NCBI GenBank assembly: GCA_021432605.1
Contig: MU271143.1
Span: 1,993,277 to 2,057,276, forward strand
Origin: Coniochaeta sp. PMI_546
Taxonomy: Eukaryota > Ascomycota > Sordariomycetes > Coniochaetales > Coniochaetaceae
Reading direction: 5' to 3'
DNA length: 64,000 nt
Part shown: positions 23,158 to 33,856 of the stretch, one piece after another
Layout: the number at the start of each line of letters is the position of its first letter
Numbering within the stretch: the stretch's first letter is position 1
Program-made: the position numbers and the translations under genes
The notes under the pieces: model-generated
Databases searched by the model: none
What the model was told of the DNA's origin: nothing
The model's input: the letters and a program-made list of their open reading frames with translations, nothing else

Positions 23158-23634
23158 GGGAGGGGTTGAGTTTCTGTGCTCTAGCTAGATGTCACGCTGC
23201 ATTACTTGGTCTTTTTCACAGACTGGGCTCTTCTCATATGCCAGTGTCGAGGTTTTTGCCTGGACTCTGTCGTGACGTTGTTCGCATTCAACATTCAGAG
23301 AAAAGAAAGAAAGCAGGAACATTATGAATATCTTGTAATGCTGGCAGCCAAGACGTGTTATCAAATAAATAATGAGATGTACACTTACCGGATACGGGAT
23401 ACCGATACGACTTCACTGCATTTTGACTCTCTCAAAAGCCCCGGGGCCCCAATATTGTTATCGAAAGGTGGAGCATTGCCGATAAGGACGGCCCCACCTA
23501 AATTTTCAAACTGCCCGCCTCGGATTTTCGCAGCGGATTGAGATGTTGGACATGACATCCAAGTTAACACGGCATAGAAAGAGACAATCAACCCATTGTC
23601 CTTTCACCAAGACAGGGAACACACAAACATCACA
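23158..23634. other. Intergenic between YVC1 and SSF1
   Basis: 477 bp containing the YVC1 3' flank and the SSF1 promoter and leader. No other feature is seen. Confidence 0.6.
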
Positions 23635-25107
23635 ATGGCAAGGAGAAGAAGCAAGAAACGCACCCACGTCGGGGCCAAGAACCCGATCACCCCGGCCGCC
23701 ATCACCGGCCATGCCTCCATCAAGGATCCCAAGAGCATGGTCATCCGCATCGGCGCCGGCGAAGTAGGCTCCAGCATCTCCCAGCTAGCCGCCGACGTGC
23801 GCCGCGTCATGGAGCCCGGCACCGCAAGCAGGCTGAAGGAGCGCCGCGCCAACCGACTACGCGACTACGCCACCATGTGCGGACCTCTCGGCGTCACCCA
23901 CCTCCTGCTCTTCTCGCGGTCCCCCGCCGGCAACACGAACCTGCGACTCGCCACCGCCCCGCGCGGCCCGACCTTCCACTTCAGAGTCGAGAAGTACTCC
24001 CTCGCAAAGGACGTGCGGCGCGCCCAGAGGCACCCCAAGGGCGGCGGCAAGGAGTACATCACCCCTCCGCTGCTGGTCATGAACAACTTCATCACCCCCG
24101 GCGCAGACGCCAAGTCCCCGGTACCAAAACACCTCGAGTCCCTCACCACCACGGCCTTCCAGTCTCTCTTCCCGCCCATAAACCCGCAGACGACGCCGCT
24201 CAAGTCCATCCGCCGCGTGCTCCTCCTGAACCGAGAACCGTCGAGCGAGGAGGACGGCGACGGGTCCTTCGTCATCAACTTCCGCCACTACGCCATCACG
24301 ACCAAGACGGTCGGCATCTCCAAGCCGCTGAAGCGCCTCAACGCGGCCGAGAAGCTGCTGCACGGCCACAAGACGGGGGCCAGGAAGGGCACGCTGCCGA
24401 ACCTGAGTAAGCTGCAGGACATTGCCGACTATATGATCGGCGGCGAGGGCGGGGACGGCGGGTACATGACCGACGGCGGCGGCGGCACGAGCGCGAGCGA
24501 GTACGAGACGGATGCCGAGGTGGAGGTGCTCGAGACGTCGGCCAGGAAGGTGCTGACGAGCAAGGCGCGGTCGGCTGCTGCTGCTGCTGCTGCTGCTGCC
24601 GCGGAGGAGGAGGAGGGGGGTAAAGAGGGGGGCAAGGGTACGGCCGAGAGGGCCGATCACGTCGAGCGGAGGGCGGTCAAGATGGTCGAGCTGGGCCCGC
24701 GGATGCGGCTGCGGATGACCAAGGTGGAGGAGGGGCTGTGCGAGGGTAAGGTCCTGTGGCACGAGTACAAGCACAAGACGCCCGAGGAGATCCGGGAGCT
24801 GGAGAAGAAGTGGGAGCAGAGGAGGAGGGAGAAGGAGGCGCGTAAGAAGGAGCAGAGGGAGAATGTCGAGAGGAAGAAGGCTGCGAAACTGGAGGCTAGG
24901 AAGGCCGGTGGGGGCAAGAGGGCGGATGGTGATGATGGCGAGGAAGAGGAGGATGAGGATGAGATGGATCTTGATAGCGACGGGTACGGGTACGAAGACG
25001 GGTTTGATAGCGAGGGCCTCGAGGGCGATGCCGAGGAACAGGTGAACGCTATGATGGAGGAGAAGGGGGAGTGGGAAGATGAGGAGGCGGAGATTGCTGC
25101 TGGGTGA
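23635..25107 (+). CDS. SSF1: Ribosome biogenesis protein SSF1/SSF2 (Peter Pan homologue, Brix domain)
   Basis: Nucleolar factor for 60S subunit assembly, acting in 27S pre-rRNA processing with Rrp14/Rrp15. Intronless, 490 aa. I chose the ATG at 23635 (MARRRSKKRTHVG), which begins the conserved basic N-terminus; the frame reaches 13 codons further upstream. The Brix domain covers about residues 25-270 and includes MVIRIGAGEVGSSISQL, CGPLGVTHLLLFSR and PRGPTFHFRVEKYSLAKDV. The tail is charged: a GCT-repeat polyalanine run near 24573-24600, a Lys/Arg/Glu-rich coiled coil (about residues 380-430) and an acidic end. Fungal orthologues are about 450-500 aa. It is one of two ribosome-biogenesis genes in the window (with ESF1). 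Confidence 0.95.
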   Translation: MARRRSKKRTHVGAKNPITPAAITGHASIKDPKSMVIRIGAGEVGSSISQLAADVRRVMEPGTASRLKERRANRLRDYATMCGPLGVTHLLLFSRSPAGNTNLRLATAPRGPTFHFRVEKYSLAKDVRRAQRHPKGGGKEYITPPLLVMNNFITPGADAKSPVPKHLESLTTTAFQSLFPPINPQTTPLKSIRRVLLLNREPSSEEDGDGSFVINFRHYAITTKTVGISKPLKRLNAAEKLLHGHKTGARKGTLPNLSKLQDIADYMIGGEGGDGGYMTDGGGGTSASEYETDAEVEVLETSARKVLTSKARSAAAAAAAAAAEEEEGGKEGGKGTAERADHVERRAVKMVELGPRMRLRMTKVEEGLCEGKVLWHEYKHKTPEEIRELEKKWEQRRREKEARKKEQRENVERKKAAKLEARKAGGGKRADGDDGEEEEDEDEMDLDSDGYGYEDGFDSEGLEGDAEEQVNAMMEEKGEWEDEEAEIAAG

Positions 25108-26913
25108 GCTTTGTCTATTGATATTCGTGGAATTCCACGTTGGCTGCACAGACTATCTAGAGTTTGATATGTCTCTATGAGCGTCTGGTTGTGGCTGTTT
25201 CTGTCCTACTGTACCTCGATTAACCGTGATTGGCTGCTGTAATCCCAAAGGTTTACAACATCTTGCATTTGAGCGTGACTATTAAGAGTTGTCTACTCCA
25301 GCAGCTGCATTGGTTCGTGGGCCTGATCGCAAGACTGACGGATTGCCTCACCAGAACACATTGACAGTACCATTGACAGTACCATGGTGGTAAGCTCAGT
25401 GTTAGACAGTTAAGAACACGCTTAACACATGCTAAGGCTACACCTGTTCAGTGTTAGTCCTGGTCTTGGCATCGGTCTACTGTGCAGTTAGCCGTTACTT
25501 GTTTACTCTAATCGCTCCCGAGTGTCAGGTCCCTGGCTCTCATCTGGTAAGTCGCACGCTGTGTAAGTCAAGCACAGTCAAATGACTCCCGGCGCAATGA
25601 CGTCTGTGTCGCTGGAGACATTGTCGAGGATCGAACATGGCAGTCATGCCTGTGCAGAGAGCAGAGAAATGCTTAATGTTTCCCAATTCCAACAAACTGG
25701 GGTGATTTCTGCCTCGAGATCCTGGTCGTTGGCCAATATCGACATCGCGGCCAGTCTGTTGCGGCCGGCGGCGCAATGTGTTCGTCCGACCACAGCGAGC
25801 GCCCGCTCTTTATCTGATCTGGGGCGCTTGGTAAGGCCGCTGTCAGAATACGGAGCTACGTACAGGCCCGTCGTCCTCACCAATCAACGAGTGAGGCAGA
25901 CATCCCAATGCTGCAGGGAATGGACTCGAGTGCCGCGCTTTGAGGCTGAGCTTCTGGACGATAGCCGCTACTATTCAAGTGGAAGCTCGTAAGTAAATGC
26001 GGAAGTTCCCATGACAAATCCCACATGGGTTAGCTTGTAGTAAGGAAGTCTGAATCAGGGAATGAAATCGCCAATCACACAGAAATGGTATTCCCGAGAC
26101 TGAGTGGACAATGCCGCTGACTGAACTGACTGACTGACAGCGTGGGTCAGAATAAGCTTCAGAGAGACAAGCATTGGAGGACTAGCTTGGCAGCTGGGGT
26201 GCATCCAATTTGTCCGTCCCCGCGGTGCTACAGCGTTTACAACCTAAAGATCCTCTAGGCTGAACATTTTCGTACCCCGTGAGCAGCTACACAGTAGACT
26301 GCCAGAAAGAAAGCCGGATATTGCCGTCCTGAAGAACACGATTCCGCGGAAAGAGAGAAAAGACGTTGTAGCTCGAACGGCTTGTAGCTATGAGGTACAG
26401 CAGAGAGCGACGACGCTGCATTTCAACAATGCCGGATCCGGAGCTGCAGCTGTGTCCTTTTAGTAATGCGATACATTCCCAAGAAATTGTTCGAGTGACG
26501 TGAGATCCCGAGAACGGCCCTATCCTTGCAATGAACAGGCCAAGGAAGATACGGCGCGCTGTCTCCAAACGGCCAACCAGACAGTTCGGCGCCCAACCTT
26601 GGATGGTAGAGAGCTCGCTGTCTCATCATCCGGCTCTGCAGGACCCCTTGGTGGAGGCTGTGCATGCGTGGTGCTTCCCCGACACCATGGTCCGTTTCCA
26701 CGCTTCTTCTCAGGGCACGAAGCTCCTGGTCCCCCAAAGCCGGGTGCCAAGTATCCCGAAAGTATTGGAGCTTCTCTCTTGGCCTTATATACCGGTGTCT
26801 CCCGCAGCCTCTGGACTAATGACCCTAGAAGCTCACTTAAACTCGCTCAAACCAGCTCGACACCCAACGGCTCGTACCATCTCGCGATTGGGCTGTAACA
26901 TTCAAACACGACA
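25108..26913. other. Intergenic, no supported gene
   Basis: 1.8 kb with overlapping unsupported frames. A 12-bp unit (ATTGACAGTACC) is directly repeated at 25360-25383. The last few hundred bases should include the promoter of the cupredoxin gene. A frame at 26531-27010 overlaps that gene in another frame and has no domain. Confidence 0.5.
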
Positions 26914-27654
26914 ATGTCGCCATTATCAAGTGTCCTCCTCACTGCCGGCCTGGCAATGCAGGCTAGCGCTGCTACCATCCAGGTCGTTGTCGGTCAGGGC
27001 GGTCTCTTGACCTTCACTCCCAACGAGGTCAAGGCTGCCGTGGGTGATGTGGTAGAGTTCCACTACGCTGCTGGAGGCAACCACAGCGTCGTCGAGGGAG
27101 ACTTCAACAATGCATGCCAGCCCGCCGCCAACAACGCCTTCTTCTCCGGCTACATGGACGCACTCAATGGCCCAGCTGTAAGTCAAACTTCGTCCTCGCA
27201 GCGAGTCTCGACACATGCGTGCACATAAGCTGACATTCAACGATAGGCCAACATCTTCTCCATCACCATCAACACCACCGACCCCATCCCGTTCTACTGC
27301 TCTCAGTTGGTGCCGGCGCCGCACTGCCCCTTCGGCATGGTCGGCGTCATCAACCCCTCCGGCTCCAACACGGCGGCCAACTTCGCGGCCTCCGCCAAGA
27401 ACGCGCAAAAGGTCACGGCGCCCGCAAGCGTCTTCGGTGGTGTCGTCGGCCCGGCCAGCGGCGGCTCGTCTACCACGGGCAGCAGCTCCTCGACCTCGAG
27501 CAGCGCCCCGGCTGCCACCACTTCCGCGTCTGGTGGGGGCGGTGGTGCGTACGGTGGTGGTGGTGGCACTGCCAGTGGCAACGGCGCTGGGACACTGGCT
27601 GCTTCGCTTGGTGGGGTTGCTGCGGCCATTGGGTTTGCGCTGTACTTGGCTTAG
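26914..27654 (+). CDS. Extracellular cupredoxin-like, Ser-rich GPI-type surface protein
   Basis: Small blue-copper-type fold protein at the cell surface; fungal members are linked to development or host contact but have no settled activity. Exons: 26914-27177 and 27247-27654; 69-bp intron; 223 aa. It has a signal peptide (about residues 1-19, ending ASA). The cupredoxin domain (about residues 20-125) has candidate copper ligands: His in GGNHSV, Cys in FYCSQ, His in APHCPFG and Met in FGMVG. A Ser/Gly-rich linker follows, and the hydrophobic C-terminus (LAASLGGVAAAIGFALYLA) is as expected for a GPI-attachment signal. The intron lies at phase 0 inside the domain. The family is widespread in Sordariomycetes as extracellular serine-rich proteins. 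Confidence 0.9.
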
Positions 27655-28456
27655 GTCTTGTGTCGTCCGGACAGCTCAGCCACGTGGATTGTGTATAACC
27701 ATATCTTGAGCTGAAGAAGAATGCTACCATCACTTGATGGCTTGGGAATATAATTGTAATGCATGAGTTATACTCGAGGGAAGTGGAGTCGCAATGAGAA
27801 AAGGTCATAGCTCTACTGCCTGCTTTGTGTCTTTGGAATATGTCGAGCTTGTCATGACCGTGAATAAGGAAGGGTCTCACACAGTAACTTGTCAGCATCG
27901 TCTTGTGCCAACATCCTGTCACAAGACCCACGAACAAGACATCAAGAACACTGTTCCATTTTGTCGAAGCGCTAGGACCACGACGGAATAAAAAGTATGC
28001 ATATCCGTGAGAAACTGAAGTTGTAGTTGTAGTTGAACAATGGGACAAGATATAGGAATTCCCATCGGAAGGAACCGACCGATCTTCCCCCACATTCCCG
28101 CCGTACCGGTATTTCGGCAGAGCCTCGGCATCCCGAGCCACTAGCGCCGCCACTAGTGGCATGACGTCTGCCTCCGGCTTTCTTGCGATTCGCGCACTGT
28201 TGTGCTCGCTTTTTCCTCAGAACAGTTGCGATCCTGTCTTTGAGGTCGGAAATATTATTAGAGGCTGTCTCCATTTTCTGTTGATTTTTTTTGTGTTTCT
28301 TGTTATGGAAACGAGACCACGATCTTTCTTGTCCTGCCGCGTTTGTTTGTGTATGATGTGCTCTTCGTCCTTGATGCGCCCGAGAAGTTAGTAGATCCGA
28401 TTGACCAGTCGACTACCAGATCCACTCGTACGAGCAATAGGAGGAAGTGTTTGAAT
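27655..28456. other. Intergenic between cupredoxin and AFG1
   Basis: 802 bp. Holds the 3' flank of the cupredoxin gene and the AFG1 promoter. The AFG1 frame runs upstream to 28343, but only the ATG at 28457 gives a mitochondrial-type N-terminus. Confidence 0.55.
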
Positions 28457-30239
28457 ATGTCTTCGAGGCCCCTTAGTCTGTCGGCTCGGCCGCTTCTGCA
28501 CAGTTCGGCGACACCTGCACGACGTTACCTTCCTAGACCTGCGCGGCAACGACGTGGCCTCAGGACATCGTGCGCCCGTCCGATTCTTCGTCAACCGATA
28601 TCGGGACACACATCTACCACAACAAGAACTGTACGCCACTCAAATGGTACACTGCTGTGCCTTAACCGCCGCGGGCATTTCACTGGTGGACAGAAGAGGC
28701 ATGCTTCAGCCTTGGCAGTTGCCACAGAGGAGAATAAGAACCATGAGGATATAGGGCCAATTCAAGAGTACGACCGTCGCGTTGAAGCCGGGCTAATACG
28801 AAACGATGAGCATCAGAGAGGTTAGTACACGAACAGCGCTAGTTTGCTATCTCCACCCCTGGAACTGACAACTTAATGTGCTCGAAGGCATCATCCAGAG
28901 CCTCCAACACCTCCACGACGAGCTGCGCCACTACCACCCGCGGCCCGTCGTACACCCGACCCTCGAGTCTCTCAAACCTAAGAAATCGTTCTTCGGCTCC
29001 ATATTCGGCAAAGGGTCGCACAAGACGGCCATATCCGAGATCCCGTCAGACCTGCCGCGGGGCCTCTACCTCTACGGCGACGTGGGCAGCGGCAAGACCA
29101 TGCTGATGGACCTCTTCTACGACACCCTCCCCAGCAACGTCACCTCCAAGACGCGCATCCACTTCCACAACTTCATGCAAGACGTCCACCGGCGCCTCCA
29201 CCGTATGAAGATGGAGTACGGCAACGACATCGACGCAGTCCCCTTCGTGGCCGCCGACATAGCCACCCAGGGCAACGTGCTGTGCTTCGACGAGTTCCAG
29301 TGCACGGACGTGGCGGACGCCATGATCCTGCGGCGGCTGCTGGAGGCCCTCATGTCGCACGGCGTCGTGCTCGTCACGACCTCCAACAGGCACCCGGACG
29401 ACCTATACAAGAACGGCATCCAGCGCGACTCGTTCATCCCGGCAATCAACCTCCTCAAGTCGCGGCTGCACGTGGTCAACATCGACAGCGCCACCGACTA
29501 CCGCAAGATCCCCCGACCGCCGTCGGGCGTCTACCACACCCCGCTCGACGCCCACGCGGCCTCCCACGCGGAGAAGTGGTTCCGCTTCCTCGGCGACCCG
29601 GACGAGCCCGAGCCGCACCCGGAGGTGCAGCGGGTGTGGGGGCGGGAGATCCTCGTCCCGCGCGTCAGCGGGCGGTGCGCGTGGTTCACCTTCGACGAGC
29701 TCATCGGCCGCCCGACCTCGGCGGCCGACTACATCGAGCTGATGCGGTCGTACGACGCCTTCATCGTCACCGAGGTGCCGGGCATGACCTACCGGCAGCG
29801 CGACCTGGCCAGGCGCTTCATCACATTCATCGACGCCGTGTACGAGCGCCACGCCAAGCTGGTGCTGACGACCGAGAAGCCGCTGACGGAGCTGTTTGTG
29901 TCGAGGGAGGAGATCGAGGAGTCCATGGGCAAGGAGGCCCGGGATGCCGCTACGGATCCCGATGCGGTGGATGACGGGCACGCGGACAAGAGTGCTATAG
30001 ACGATCGGATGAGTCACTTGATGGAGGACCTGGAGCATAATGCCGAGCAGCTGAAGAACTCGAACTTGTTCACGGGCGAGGAAGAGGCGTTTGCTTTCGC
30101 GCGGGCGCTGTCGCGGCTGAGCGAGATGGGGAGCAGGGAGTGGGTGGAGCGAGGCATGGGGTTGGAGAAGGACGGTGGCAAGAAGGAGAGGGATGATTGG
30201 GCCAAGACGAGGAGTAGGCAGATGGAGGACAGTATGTGA
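28457..30239 (+). CDS. AFG1: AFG1/LACE1-type mitochondrial AAA ATPase
   Basis: Mitochondrial P-loop ATPase that helps degrade or handle oxidase subunits and other inner-membrane proteins. Exons: 28457-28820 and 28888-30239; 67-bp intron; 571 aa. The N-terminus is rich in Arg/Ser/Ala/Leu and lacks acidic residues, as in a mitochondrial presequence. Walker A is GDVGSGKT (residues 185-192) and Walker B is CFDEF (254-258). Other family motifs are VLVTTSNRHPDDLYKNGIQR and YRQRDLARRFITFIDAVYE. The spliced joint QRGIIQSLQHL is in frame. Fungal AFG1 proteins are about 500-580 aa. The C-terminal 120 residues are charged and less conserved. Start choice is good but not proven. Confidence 0.95.
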
Positions 30240-30566
30240 GGGGAGTGTACGGGCTACAGGGAGGGGGAGATCATGACGCAGGATGGCTTGGATGAACAAG
30301 CATGACTCAGTTGTGTCGTGTTCGTACCCAGCAGCCAAATTCTTGCGCTTCGGATGCATGTCGGATCCGATGGTGAAGGTTCGGATGAGATATTGTTCGT
30401 ATAGACTTGCATTAGACGGACATTTGTGCTGATCAGCGGCAGTTCGGTTTGTAGCGCGGCATGTTGGTTGTGTCAAGGTAGACTTTGCTTGCAAGTCAGA
30501 CTCATGTTACAATGCTATCCTGGTTACACTAAGTCACACCCATCATCATCACATCCCGCGACCAGC
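30240..30566. other. Intergenic between convergent genes
   Basis: 327 bp of shared 3' flank between AFG1 and the DUF1295 gene. Nothing else is seen. Confidence 0.6.
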
Positions 30567-31349
30567 CTAAAAGATACCAGGAAACAGTAGATACGGCACA
30601 TCCTTCTTGTACTGCTTCCACTGCTCGTCGTACCGTCCCTTCATATAGCTGTCCAGCTCGGGGATGCTCTGGGCGATAAAGCTGTATCCGTGCCAGGCGG
30701 CAACCAGCGCAGCCGCAGGCCAGCTGCCGGCCGCCAGAGCGTATCCCGTGCGCCAGATCGAATAGGCTCCGTAGTTGACGTGCCTGGCCCAGCTCCACAG
30801 GCCGGTGGTGCAGATCTTGCCTTTATTGGCCGGGTCGTCCTTGAAGCGCTTCCGCTGGACCTCGGCGACGGTCTCGGCGACGATGCCGACGGTGTACATT
30901 GCTGTGCCGAGGGCGATGGGGAGGCTGACGGACTGGGTTGCGCCTGGGATCGCAACCAGGGGACCAGCGAGCACGGCAGAGGAGGCGCTTGTGACCAAGA
31001 GCAGAGACATGAGAGAGTTGACGATGGAGTTGTAGATGCTGACTCCAATGGCTGTTGCGGGGATCATTGTCTCCTTTGAGAGGTAGAGGAGCCAGAAAAC
31101 TTGTTTCAGCGTCGAGCCAGCGGCCATGGTGAGGAGGATTTGGCTAGGGAGCGGCAGATTCGCGACAGACGAGGCGCTCGGGGAGGGGAGAGCTGTGAGG
31201 CCCAGCCTTGAGACGATGGCGGTGCCGTGGGTGAGGATTTGATATTGGAGAAGGGGATCTAGGGTGCGCAGGCCGACAAAGGTTGCCGTTCCTAGTGGGT
31301 TGGTGGCATATGAGCCGCGCTGGATAAACTTCTTGCGATCGGAAGCCAT
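30567..31349 (-). CDS. DUF1295/steroid 5-alpha-reductase-like multi-pass membrane protein
   Basis: Integral membrane protein of 260 aa, intronless, with about five or six hydrophobic stretches. The C-terminal block GLWSWARHVNYGAYSIWR is the hallmark of the DUF1295 and 3-oxo-5-alpha-steroid 4-dehydrogenase/isoprenylcysteine methyltransferase-like superfamily, where the Arg/His-Asn motif binds a cofactor. The substrate is unknown. The first ATG (31349) opens a conserved-looking basic start (MASDRKKFIQRGSYA). The terminal YLLFPGIF is typical of the family. It lies convergent to AFG1. Confidence 0.82.
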   Translation of the reverse strand: MASDRKKFIQRGSYATNPLGTATFVGLRTLDPLLQYQILTHGTAIVSRLGLTALPSPSASSVANLPLPSQILLTMAAGSTLKQVFWLLYLSKETMIPATAIGVSIYNSIVNSLMSLLLVTSASSAVLAGPLVAIPGATQSVSLPIALGTAMYTVGIVAETVAEVQRKRFKDDPANKGKICTTGLWSWARHVNYGAYSIWRTGYALAAGSWPAAALVAAWHGYSFIAQSIPELDSYMKGRYDEQWKQYKKDVPYLLFPGIF

Positions 31350-32210
31350 GATGGATGACCTTGGGATTGTAAACAGGTGCTCTCAAGTGAGGAGGTCGGA
31401 GGACTCGACTCAAGTTAAGACAATTGTATCGGACTGGGGCAAGGATGAGAGAGATTATATGTCAACAAGCTTCACCTGAGATGTTTCATTGCTTTATAAT
31501 CTGATTTAGGTTGGCGTCCCTAGTCTGGAGAGCTTCGGGACCGAAGGTGTGGAGGTCTAGCTTGTGTGTGGCTACCCATCATCCATGCACGCAACCTCAA
31601 GTTCCACCGGACAAACCATAGGCTTCATGAATAACGGTAGCATGAAAATTGTGGTACTCGAGTTTCCCTGCATTGTGGCCGGTTCTGTGCGCTGTGATTA
31701 AGATGGGATACATACCCGTCTCAGGCAGCTCAGTTCGACTGTGTTGGATCATACCACGTTGTACACAGTAGAGGATATCTTGGTAGTGACATTATTCCTA
31801 CCTTGCCCCTAAGTAGTTCAGCGTAAGGTAGTTTGGGTTTGATTATACCTAAGGTACCGAGGTACGTCAGCTAGTGTTCTAGACATAGACCTTGACGGAG
31901 AGCAGCTCCTTACTGTCCTTCAATGAGTTAAGTCGAGGAGCTCTGGGCTGTCTGAATAGTGATCATAACTCCGGTACTGTACAGGTAAGATACTGCACAT
32001 TAGCTTCGGGCACGTGCAGCGTAGCTCCGCCCGAGCACGTGCTGCAATGACGCAACTTCCCTTTCCGGTAGGCAGCTGTCTCAGTCCCCTACCCCACACA
32101 GCTGCTGACGACTCACAACTCAGACAGCTTATCAGCGATCTCCCCAACACAACACCACACATCAACAACATCAACAAAACACTTCCTTATCAGGGGCACC
32201 ATCAGTCAAT
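31350..32210. other. Intergenic between divergent DUF1295 and LAP1 genes
   Basis: Bidirectional promoter region. Contains TAAGGTA motifs and an AAGGTACC-type site (31800-31866), and two GCACGTGC sites about 170-200 nt upstream of the LAP1 start. No gene is supported. Confidence 0.55.
32010..32042 (+). promoter_or_regulatory. Paired GCACGTGC palindromes upstream of LAP1
   Basis: Two identical 8-bp palindromes GCACGTGC at 32010-32017 and 32035-32042 are spaced 25 bp start to start, 170-200 nt before the LAP1 ATG. CACGTG cores are bound by bHLH or PHO4-like factors in fungi. Function here is inferred from pairing and position. Confidence 0.4.
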
Positions 32211-33569
32211 ATGAAGATCGCGCAAGCCTCATTACTCGCGCTGCTCCTGCCGGCAGTGAGCGCTCGCTTTGTCGAGGATAGCGAAATCGACCAAGTCGGC
32301 ATCTACACGGACTGGGCCAAGCAGGTCGACGAGACAACTCAGAAGTATCACATCGAGCTGTCTCCTGGCGAGACACGATGGGTTACAGAGGAAGAGAAGT
32401 GGGAGTTGCGCAGGGTAAGTTTCCCATGCTAGCGAAGCAGTACTGCTGGCCGAGCACCTTATCAGTTATCTAACTCTCTGCCACAATAGAACGGCAAACG
32501 CTTCTTCGACATCACCGACACACCAGACCTCGGACTACTCAGCACTCGCTCAGAGAAGGCGCAAGCCGTGTTTCCGAAAAAGCCAACGCTCCAGAAGGAG
32601 ATCAAACCACTGCTGTCAAACCTCTCCAAGAGCGAAATGAAAGATCACCTGGAGACGTTCACGAGCTTCCACACACGCTACTATAAGTCCGACTACGGCC
32701 GGCAGTCTAGCGAGTGGCTGCTGAAGACGGTGCAGGACACCATCAAGGATGCCGGCGCAGAGAAATATGTCAGCGCGGCCCACTTCCAACACTCTTGGGG
32801 CCAGAACAGCATCATCGCCACCATTCCTGGCAAGACCAACAAGACCATCGTCGTCGGTGCTCACCAAGACTCTATCAATCTCTGGCTGCCGTCCGTCCTG
32901 GCCGCGCCAGGTGCCGACGATGACGGAAGCGGCACCGTCACCATCTTGGAGGCTTTCCGTGTTATCCTCACGTCGGAAGACATCGTCAAGGGCAACCACG
33001 AGAACACGCTCGAGTTCCACTGGTACAGTGCCGAAGAGGGCGGCCTGCTCGGCAGCCAGGCCATCTTCTCGACTTACGAGAAGGCGCGCCGTAACATCAA
33101 GGCCATGCTCCAACAGGACATGACCGGTTTCGTGGCGAGGACTCTTCAGGCCGGCAAGACGGAGAGCGTTGGCGTTATCGTCGACTTCGTTGACCCGAAC
33201 TTGACCGAGTTCATTAAGAAGATTATTGTCGAGGTAAGATCTACCACTTCTGCTGATGGTCATGTAAACATCTGCTAACCGTGTTGATAGTACTGCTCCA
33301 TCCCGTACGTAGAGACGAAGTGCGGTTATGCCTGCTCCGATCACGCATCCGCTTCCAAGGCCGGGTATCCGTCGGCATTCGTCATCGAGTCGGCCTTTGA
33401 GTATAGTGACAACCATATTCACAGCACCGACGACAAGATTTCTTATCTGTCTTTCGACCATATGCTGCAGCATGCGCGCATGACGCTTGCGTTTGCTTAC
33501 GAGTTGGCCTTTGCTGATTTTGATAAGTTGGAGAAGAAAGCTGGTAGCAGTCTTGGTGATGATTTGTAG
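32211..33569 (+). CDS. LAP1: Secreted leucine aminopeptidase, M28 family
   Basis: Secreted two-zinc aminopeptidase that removes N-terminal residues, especially Leu, from peptides. Exons: 32211-32414, 32490-33233, 33291-33569; introns of 75 and 57 bp; 408 aa. It has a signal peptide (about residues 1-18) and a propeptide to about residue 100. Zinc ligands fit the M28 pattern: His and Asp in GAHQDSIN and GADDDGSGT, Glu pair in [11 protein letters not shown], Asp in QQDMTGF, and His in YSDNHIHST. The Cys pair in [15 protein letters not shown] is conserved. The long frame in exon 2 would start at a GTG, so the true ATG is in exon 1, where the signal peptide begins. It is typical of plant- and animal-associated ascomycetes. 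Confidence 0.95.
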
Positions 33570-33856
33570 ACTACGTGATGGCTAGATTGATGTTGGTTTT
33601 ACGTTTTTCATGAGATAGCATTCAATGAGTATGATGTAACTTTTAGGTTCATGTGAGCTTGGCGATATTGGATGAGGATTTCCATCATCCACTTCTTTCG
33701 GACGCGTGGACTCCGCGCATCACCATCATGAACCGAGGACGGAGGATCCTCATACCAAAAAGCCAATCCGCGGGACCGGGAGGGGACCACGCCAGCCTTT
33801 CGAGGCTTTTCGACCGTGGCCTAACTGGCAGTTAGAGTGCTAGACAAACACCGACC

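Noticed and set aside
23857-25149. 430-codon minus-strand frame
   Set aside because: Antisense of SSF1; Leu/Arg/Pro-rich, caused by strong codon bias of the real gene.
29403-30494. 363-codon minus-strand frame
   Set aside because: Antisense of AFG1, whose P-loop frame is certain.
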